Positions 58,401 through 64,000 of a DNA stretch of 64,000 bases are shown in pieces. Position 1 is the stretch's first letter; the number at the start of each line of letters is the position of its first letter. Where the stretch lies: contig NTMA01000086.1 of assembly GCA_002917075.1 (NCBI GenBank), positions 1-64,000 of the forward strand. The letters run 5' to 3'. The translations under genes were made by a program, and so were the position numbers. The notes below the pieces were generated by a model. That model saw only the letters and a list, made by a program, of their open reading frames with translations. It was not told where the DNA came from and made no database searches. This stretch comes from Hawksworthiomyces lignivorus. Lineage: Eukaryota > Ascomycota > Sordariomycetes > Ophiostomatales > Ophiostomataceae.

Positions 58401-61400
58401 ATGGGGGATGGCGGACTGGACGGGGGCTCAATCAGACACTCGAAGGCTGTGAGCCGTTGTCACTCTGCATGCACGTACGCAAAAGTGGGTGTCTCTGGCT
58501 CTGGCGAATATCTCACGTAGGTGGTAGAGGATGCAGCTTGCATATGCAGTCCAAAGGCAACTACCAGGTAGATGCCCTCGCTACAGAAGCCAAGAGCAGG
58601 TCCAGCATGCGCCAGACAAAAGCCAGGATGGCAGGCAAAGCAAAAACAACGAGCAAAACGGCCCAGCCACTATTTTGTCTCAAAGGCAAAACCAATCAGG
58701 AAGATGCCGCTGCTCTAGATATCGCTGGCTGGACAACCTTTCTCCTTCCTTTTGCGTTGGCTAGCACACAACTATCTGCGCCGCGAAAAATGTGCGCAGA
58801 AGGCATTTGGGTTCTGGAAGCCGGAGCGAATCATCCATGTGTATCTTGAGTCCACGTTATATTGGTGTCTCTGTCGGCTGTCTCACTGTTGCCATCGAGA
58901 TGTTTGTCGTTCGATGGCGTTCGTGTGTATCATGGTTTTAGCGTCCCCTTGTCTCTCTGAAAAAGGTCGGTGCTGTTGATCTTACATCATGCTCTACGAC
59001 GCACATCCACGATGTTTGCAACCTGGTTCTGTCAAAAGGAGCAAAGGCACACTTTCTCTTCATTTGCGTGTCTCAATTGGTTCGAGATGGAAAAGGAAAA
59101 AAAAATGGTGGCGGTGTGATGGGGGAAAAAAATGGTTAGCAGAGACAACTAACCAAAAAGGCGGAGGTGGCAGGGTACAAGAGACTGCTGATCCTTTGGT
59201 TGCCCAAGACCTGCTGCTTCTAGCAAGTAAGGAACAGCAAAGACGTCTTACCTGCCATCAACACTGCTGGACTGGTTCGAGAAACTTCCAAAGTAAACAG
59301 TAACTACGAGAGAACGAGAGACTATTTACAGCATGTCTCTTATTTGGGAGGTTAGCCCGAGCCAGCGGCCGCCCATTCGTTCGGCCCTCTCACTCGTATC
59401 ACATCCCTCATCTACAAGTACATGCACGAGCGGAGTGCGTGATATATTGGCTCCTCTCTTTTCTTCTTTTCACAGAATGCCTTACCCATCACTCTTGGCA
59501 CACTTTCTGCATTTCGCCACCTTCTTCAATCCTGACTTTGCGTATTGCTGGAAACCTTTGGGCACTTGTTTGTGTGGGGAGAGGAATGCGAAGGGAGATC
59601 CCGCGAGTTCTCATCTCTCCGCAGAGGGTTCGGTCGAGACCTGAGCCTCCCCTTATTGCTTATCACAACCTAATCGCTCCACTTTAAAAATGCTCCGTCT
59701 GACGCTGGAAATATTGCGCATCCGATTCCTCCAGTTCGTCGCCGAGGCAAGGAAATCCGAAGGAGGAGTCTATCTCGTACGGAGACGGGTTTCTCGGAAA
59801 GACGAGGCAGCCCAAAAGCTATTGTTCGGTCATTCCAAGACCTGTCTCCTAACCGAACTCAGCCAAGAAATCTCTAGTGAAGCTGCTATTTTTTTTTTTC
59901 TTTTTGTTTAAGAACAGCTGCACTTTCTGCATGTTCGGCCCTTCTGATTCCTAATTGGGCACACTTTTATCTTCAACTCTCAGTTTCTTAGTCGTAGGAA
60001 GTACGCAGTGAGGTGGTCTAATTCCCATCAATCGAAGCCAAGGCACGAGGAAGCGTGGCCAAGGGCTGCACGCTATTGTTAGGACAATCATTTAATTGCT
60101 TTTGTGCTGCAGGACTCTTTGGAAAGACGAGTGTCGTAAACGTGCAGGAGAGGCAGCATGGATAACGTATTGGCTGCCACATTCTGCTCCTCCTTCAGTG
60201 CTTAGCGAAATTGAAAACGCTACTCTAGGCCCAGTGCTTTGCATCTGCTTCATCCACTGAAAGATGGGCGCAATATTAAGGGATTTGCAGATGCTTGCGA
60301 CGTACGACATAAGTGCCATACTAGCGCAGAGGTCATGAATCTGCATTGGCTGGCCGACCTTTGGAAAAGGAAAAGCTAAAGGGGTCGGAAGAGGAAATCT
60401 AGCCAAATCTAGTTACATTCTCCCATGACTGTTATCTTGAATATTTTCTCTCTGCATTTTCAGGATCACAAGGAAATGGTTTAATAGGGGCGCACTGCAG
60501 ACGGGATGGGCTATCACCGATCTTGAGGGGTTTTTACGATGCTGCAGGTTGGCAGTGACGACATGCTGAACTTAGGAGGGCACCGAACCAAGGGTGGCAT
60601 AGTCTGAACTGCAGCATCAGAGACCACACGAAACGACGGACCAGGACGCTGGTCTGGGAACCGCCAATCGCCTGGGACGTGGTTTAGCGGGGGCGCTGCG
60701 GCCGTCTTTAGTACGGGGAGCGTGCACTATCCCCCCCTTGCTCTGTTCGACCATATCGTTCAAGCGTACTTTTTGTCTCGCTTCATGACCATAGAACCTT
60801 TACTGTAGGAAGCTAGCTCGTGTGAAACGCACCATGTCCACGAAGAGGCTGTGAAGGGAAAAGAAAGAATAGGGAATGGTCATGATTTCCTCGTAGAATA
60901 CGACTTGAATACGACCTGCAACGAGTTGTGCGTGGAATAAGCACATTCTCAATAGCCCAGAGACATCCGAACCCCTTGCTTTATCGGCTTGGGCAGATGT
61001 TAGTCGGCATGGCCTTCGCGTGTCTGGCAGCTGGAAGAACAGGTCTGGTCCGAAAGAGCAGATCCGAAAGAAGGAAAATCAAGCTCCATGCATCCCTTGC
61101 TTCCTTGGGTGTTGCTCTGGAGCATTTTTACGTAGATTCCGCAGCGCGAGAACGTGTTGAAGGACGCTATCACATGAACTCACTTCCTGAGTGGCGCCGC
61201 CCACATGTAGATTTAATCAGGAGCTGGTGTTGGTGACGCCTCTACCTTTTCTCGACAATGGCACTCCTTTGGGCCGACATCGCGACGGTCTCCATGTTCT
61301 GTTGGCTGCTGAGTGTGCATGATCTCACGAAGAAAAAACGTAGACAGGCTGGCCAGAAATAGACCACCCCTATCCCGAAAACGTGGTCTTTCCTATTTAT

Positions 61401-62583
61401 CATAGCTCTTTAAGTTTTGTTCTCGGGAGCAAGGGAGAGGCTGGGAAGGGAATGGGACAAGAAAAGAACAGCCGAAGAGACAAAATGCCGGACATGCAAG
61501 GGATGTATACACAGCGTCTTACCTGACAGGATTTTTGTCTTTCGTAGTCCGCGATATATTGTTTCAAGTAGAAGACAAAGGATTTCGGAGAAAAAGAAAG
61601 ACGCGAATGAAACAAACACAGCGATGGGAGCTGACGGCATCTCCATTCCTCACCCTGAAATGGCAGCCATGGGGCTCGAAACACAGAACCACATCTCAGC
61701 GGTGGCATTTGGTAGTGAGCAGGAAGAACCCTACGGCTATCAAGCATCCTGATGACTACAAAGAAGCAGGCCCATGTCGGAGGCTTGTTGAACAATAAAC
61801 CTCTTGGCATTCCAAGAACGCGTAAGCGGTAGCTTATGATGCATAGCGAAGTATGAATCCTACCTTGTAGGCAGGTTGGAGGCCATCGTGATGTTGGTAA
61901 AAACTCAATCAATGCTTTCAAGATGTAGTAGTAGCCAAGATAACAAAGGCCAAGTCCAGTGTATATGAGAACAACCTCTTTCTATTTGCCTCTACTAGAT
62001 CACTTTACTGGCCATGCTTGCCGAAGCTGTAGCAAAGTAATGTTGCCGTGATAAAAGGCTGCCTTCATCGATGTTGCCATCAACTCGTGTAGCCTCCTGG
62101 TGCAGTGAACGACAGAAACTCTAGTGGGCGGCCATGAGAGATCAATAAATATATTGTCATTATCGTCACCGGCATATCCCTTCGGTTTCGATCGAGAAAG
62201 CGAGATGAAGATGAAAGATTTTCTCGAGGATCTTATAATCCAGAGAAGCACAACAATCCTCTGCTAGGGAAAATTAAAGTATAATTGAAATAATAAACGC
62301 GGTGCCGGCTTCTTTTCTGACAAGTGCCATGGTCAACGTAGCAGAAACCATTCTTCTGATATCAAATAATGGTTGCCACGGTGCAATGCCGTCTTCGGAG
62401 GCTGCCAAAGCATAGACGGATGCTGATTAGGTCGCTCTTCAGGATTCGGGAAAGCAGCTGAACTTATCTTCATCGCAGCGATCGCAGCTTGCTCTTCGTA
62501 TGGCATCATGCGGGCGGTGGTCTGCCAGAGAGCCCAGCAGAGAAATGCATCGAGTCATGACAGTCACGGCGCAACGCCGTGAC
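55444..62583. other. 7.1-kb spacer without a supportable gene
   Basis: It contains a run of 19 T at 55788-55806, a short CAGACR-type microrepeat near 58290-58315, C/T-rich stretches at 59330-59640, and repeat copy B at 60895-61084. All open frames are short (up to 173 codons), overlap frames on other strands, and show no known motif. Confidence 0.5.
60895..61084. repeat. Dispersed 190-bp repeat, copy B
   Basis: This is the direct-orientation partner of 1-190, matching without gaps with five mismatches. The right-hand end is sharp: the sequences diverge completely after the shared AAATCAAGC. A 102-codon frame (60928-61236) starts inside the repeat and ends in unique sequence, which argues that it is not a real gene. 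No target-site duplication could be judged because the left end of copy A is outside the window. Confidence 0.9.
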
Positions 62584-63688
62584 TCAAGACGTCGGCTGCG
62601 GCGCCGCTCTTCTCGGCTGGATCTTGCGGATGATGACAGCATCACCATCGCGCTCCCAGCCAACACCATACTTGCTCTGGAGGTCGGACCAGCTGACGCC
62701 AGTCGCTGATTCGAGGACTCTGACATCCTCGAGGCGAAGGTACGCGCGGCCGAAGCACTTCAGCGTGTGCACGCACAGATTGTGCTCGGCGAACTCTAGC
62801 AGTCTGGCTTGGTAGCCGTCGACGCGTCGCTGCAGATGACGGAATGCCACCCAGTCGTCGTGGGTGAGCGCGGCGAGGACGGCGTTGACGGTTGCGTTGC
62901 GCAGCTTGTGGGCGCAGCGGAGCTGGAATGCGGCGTCGAGCTCGCCGCGGCGGCAGGCGGCGTCGAGCACGAGGTAGGTGGTCACCTCGCTGTGCTCGAC
63001 GCTGGTCAGTGGATGGTAGCGGTGGATGACGCGCAGGAGGTGCAGGATGGCCGGGTGGTATGCCTCGGGCTGCTTGCACAAGACGGCGAGGCGGATGCAG
63101 AAGAGGTAGGCCTGCGCGGCAAAGTCGTCCGCACGGCCCGTGGCAACAATGGCCTCGCGCAGCTTGCGCAGCGCCATCAGGACAACAGACAGATCTTTGG
63201 ATGCCGCCGTCTTCGCCGTTATGGATGCCGGCGACGGCATAACAACGCTGCTCGCCTGCGGGGCTTTGCCTGGCGCAGCAACAGTGGGAGCAGCAGCAGA
63301 GGCGGCAGCAGCAGACGTGACCATCGTCTTGCTACCATCGCTGGATTCTGGTGTCGGGCGAGCCGAGGGCGTTTTCTGAGCGCCTCCAGCTACCTTCTCA
63401 TCAAGCTCGAGCGATGCGAAACGCTCGAGGAGAGCTTGTTTATCGTCGGCATCTGCACAGAACGCCAGATACCGCTCTACAATTTTGGAGAAGTAGCGCT
63501 CCTGCGTCCTATGATCCGCGAGCCTGATTCATATTAGAATAATGTCTTGCAAGGCCCAGATAATAGTTACACTCCGCAGCAGACCTTGTCTCGCCTTTAG
63601 AAGGCAGTCCATAGACGTCGAGAGGATCTAGTTCGACTGGTCGTAGCCGACCCCACCCGCCTCCAGATGGGCCACGACGAGGAGGCAT
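62584..63688 (-). CDS. SAC3/GANP - CSN8/PSMD8/EIF3K-like protein, 2 exons
   Basis: Exons are 63688-63585 and 63523-62584, giving 347 residues. The 61-nt intron has an unusual donor, GTCTGC, a CTAAT branch and acceptor ATCAG; it is the choice that restores the frame, joining SKGETR to LADHRTQERYFSKIVERYL. The N-terminus (WGRLRPVELDPLDVYGLPSKG) precedes an Ala/Pro/Ser-rich linker (about residues 90-145) and an all-helical C-terminal half. The latter contains YLVLDAACRRGELDAAFQLR and ends with a winged-helix-like FGRAYLRLEDVRVLESATGVSW. This layout resembles PCI-like proteins of the SAC3/GANP and CSN8/PSMD8/EIF3K groups, which act in complexes such as the proteasome lid, eIF3 or mRNA export. Which complex is not clear. 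Confidence 0.7.
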
Positions 63689-64000
63689 TGCGGGCTTATG
63701 AGGCCATGCTAGGAAATGAAGAAAATTAATGCCAAATATCAAAATTCAAAACCGGCGTCGACACTTTTTGTGAGTCTGACCGATGCTGCGCTTTGCTGAG
63801 GTTCGACCGATGTCGTCGTGCGGCAGAAACCAAAACTGGCCAGTGGGAAGGCGCAATCGAACTCACTAAAGCACAGCCACAACCCGCGAGAGACATCACA
63901 AGCAGCATGTGGCGTTTGCAGACTATTTCTGAGATCCAGCGTCTGCTGTTAGTTTTTTTCACTATTTTTTCTTCATTTCTGACAAGGCTTCGGCTGTCTC
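63689..64000. promoter_or_regulatory. Divergent spacer and possible partial gene at the right edge
   Basis: Upstream of the SAC3-like gene, an ATG at 63907 (+) opens a frame that stays open to the window end, beginning MWRLQTISEIQRLL. It may be the start of a divergent gene, possibly with a mitochondrial-type N-terminus, but 31 codons are too few to judge. Confidence 0.3.

Noticed and set aside
60928..61236. 102-codon frame starting in repeat copy B
   Set aside because: It runs from repeat into unique DNA and is not kept in copy A, so it is unlikely to be a functional gene.
1..64000. CRISPR arrays, operons, phage or plasmid features
   Set aside because: The window is eukaryotic: spliced genes, no regularly spaced repeats, and no ribosome-binding-site pattern.

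Overview
The window is nuclear DNA of a filamentous ascomycete (Pezizomycotina, most likely a sordariomycete; I cannot name the species). The evidence is short introns with GTRNGT donors, CTAAC/CTGAC branch sites and YAG acceptors, GC-rich coding exons, long CT-rich leaders, and a clearly fungal gene set: an ENA-type P-ATPase, DEF1, a CSC1/RSN1 channel, an Izh-type PAQR protein, the PRP4 kinase and a Ran1-like kinase. There are no operons, CRISPR arrays, rRNA or convincing tRNA genes, and no intact transposon.

Layout, left to right. 1-190 is one copy of a dispersed 190-bp repeat whose partner lies at 60895-61084. 1346-2543 (+) is a two-exon zinc-finger protein with 27-residue repeats. 3130-5016 (-) is a four-exon MFS sugar transporter. 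A 5.1-kb spacer follows. 10120-13414 (-) is DEF1, a CUE-domain and Q/G-rich RNA polymerase II degradation factor. 14944-16269 (+) is an unrecognised fungal protein. 17108-20696 (-) is the ENA-type cation ATPase. 23403-24486 (+) is a small charged, probably nuclear protein. 28408-31897 (+) is a CSC1/RSN1 osmosensitive channel and 32491-33924 (-) is a PAQR/Izh receptor. 34820-35200 (-) is TMA7, divergent from 36033-39514 (+), the spliceosomal kinase PRP4. A 13.9-kb gene-poor tract follows. 53451-55443 (+) is a Ran1-like kinase, then 7.1 kb without a supportable gene (holding repeat copy B). 62584-63688 (-) is a SAC3/GANP-CSN8-like protein, and a possible divergent ORF runs off the right edge.

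The genes are mostly unrelated housekeeping and signalling functions. A loose theme is ion, osmotic and nutrient handling (transporter, ENA ATPase, CSC1 channel, PAQR) together with RNA and transcription control (DEF1, PRP4, TMA7). I see no biosynthetic or defence cluster. The most interesting observations are at the level of gene structure: a possible frame-shifting cassette (poison) exon in the splicing kinase PRP4; three stop-free introns of length 3n in DEF1 and PRP4 that could be retained without breaking the frame; and the 190-bp duplication with sharp right-hand ends.
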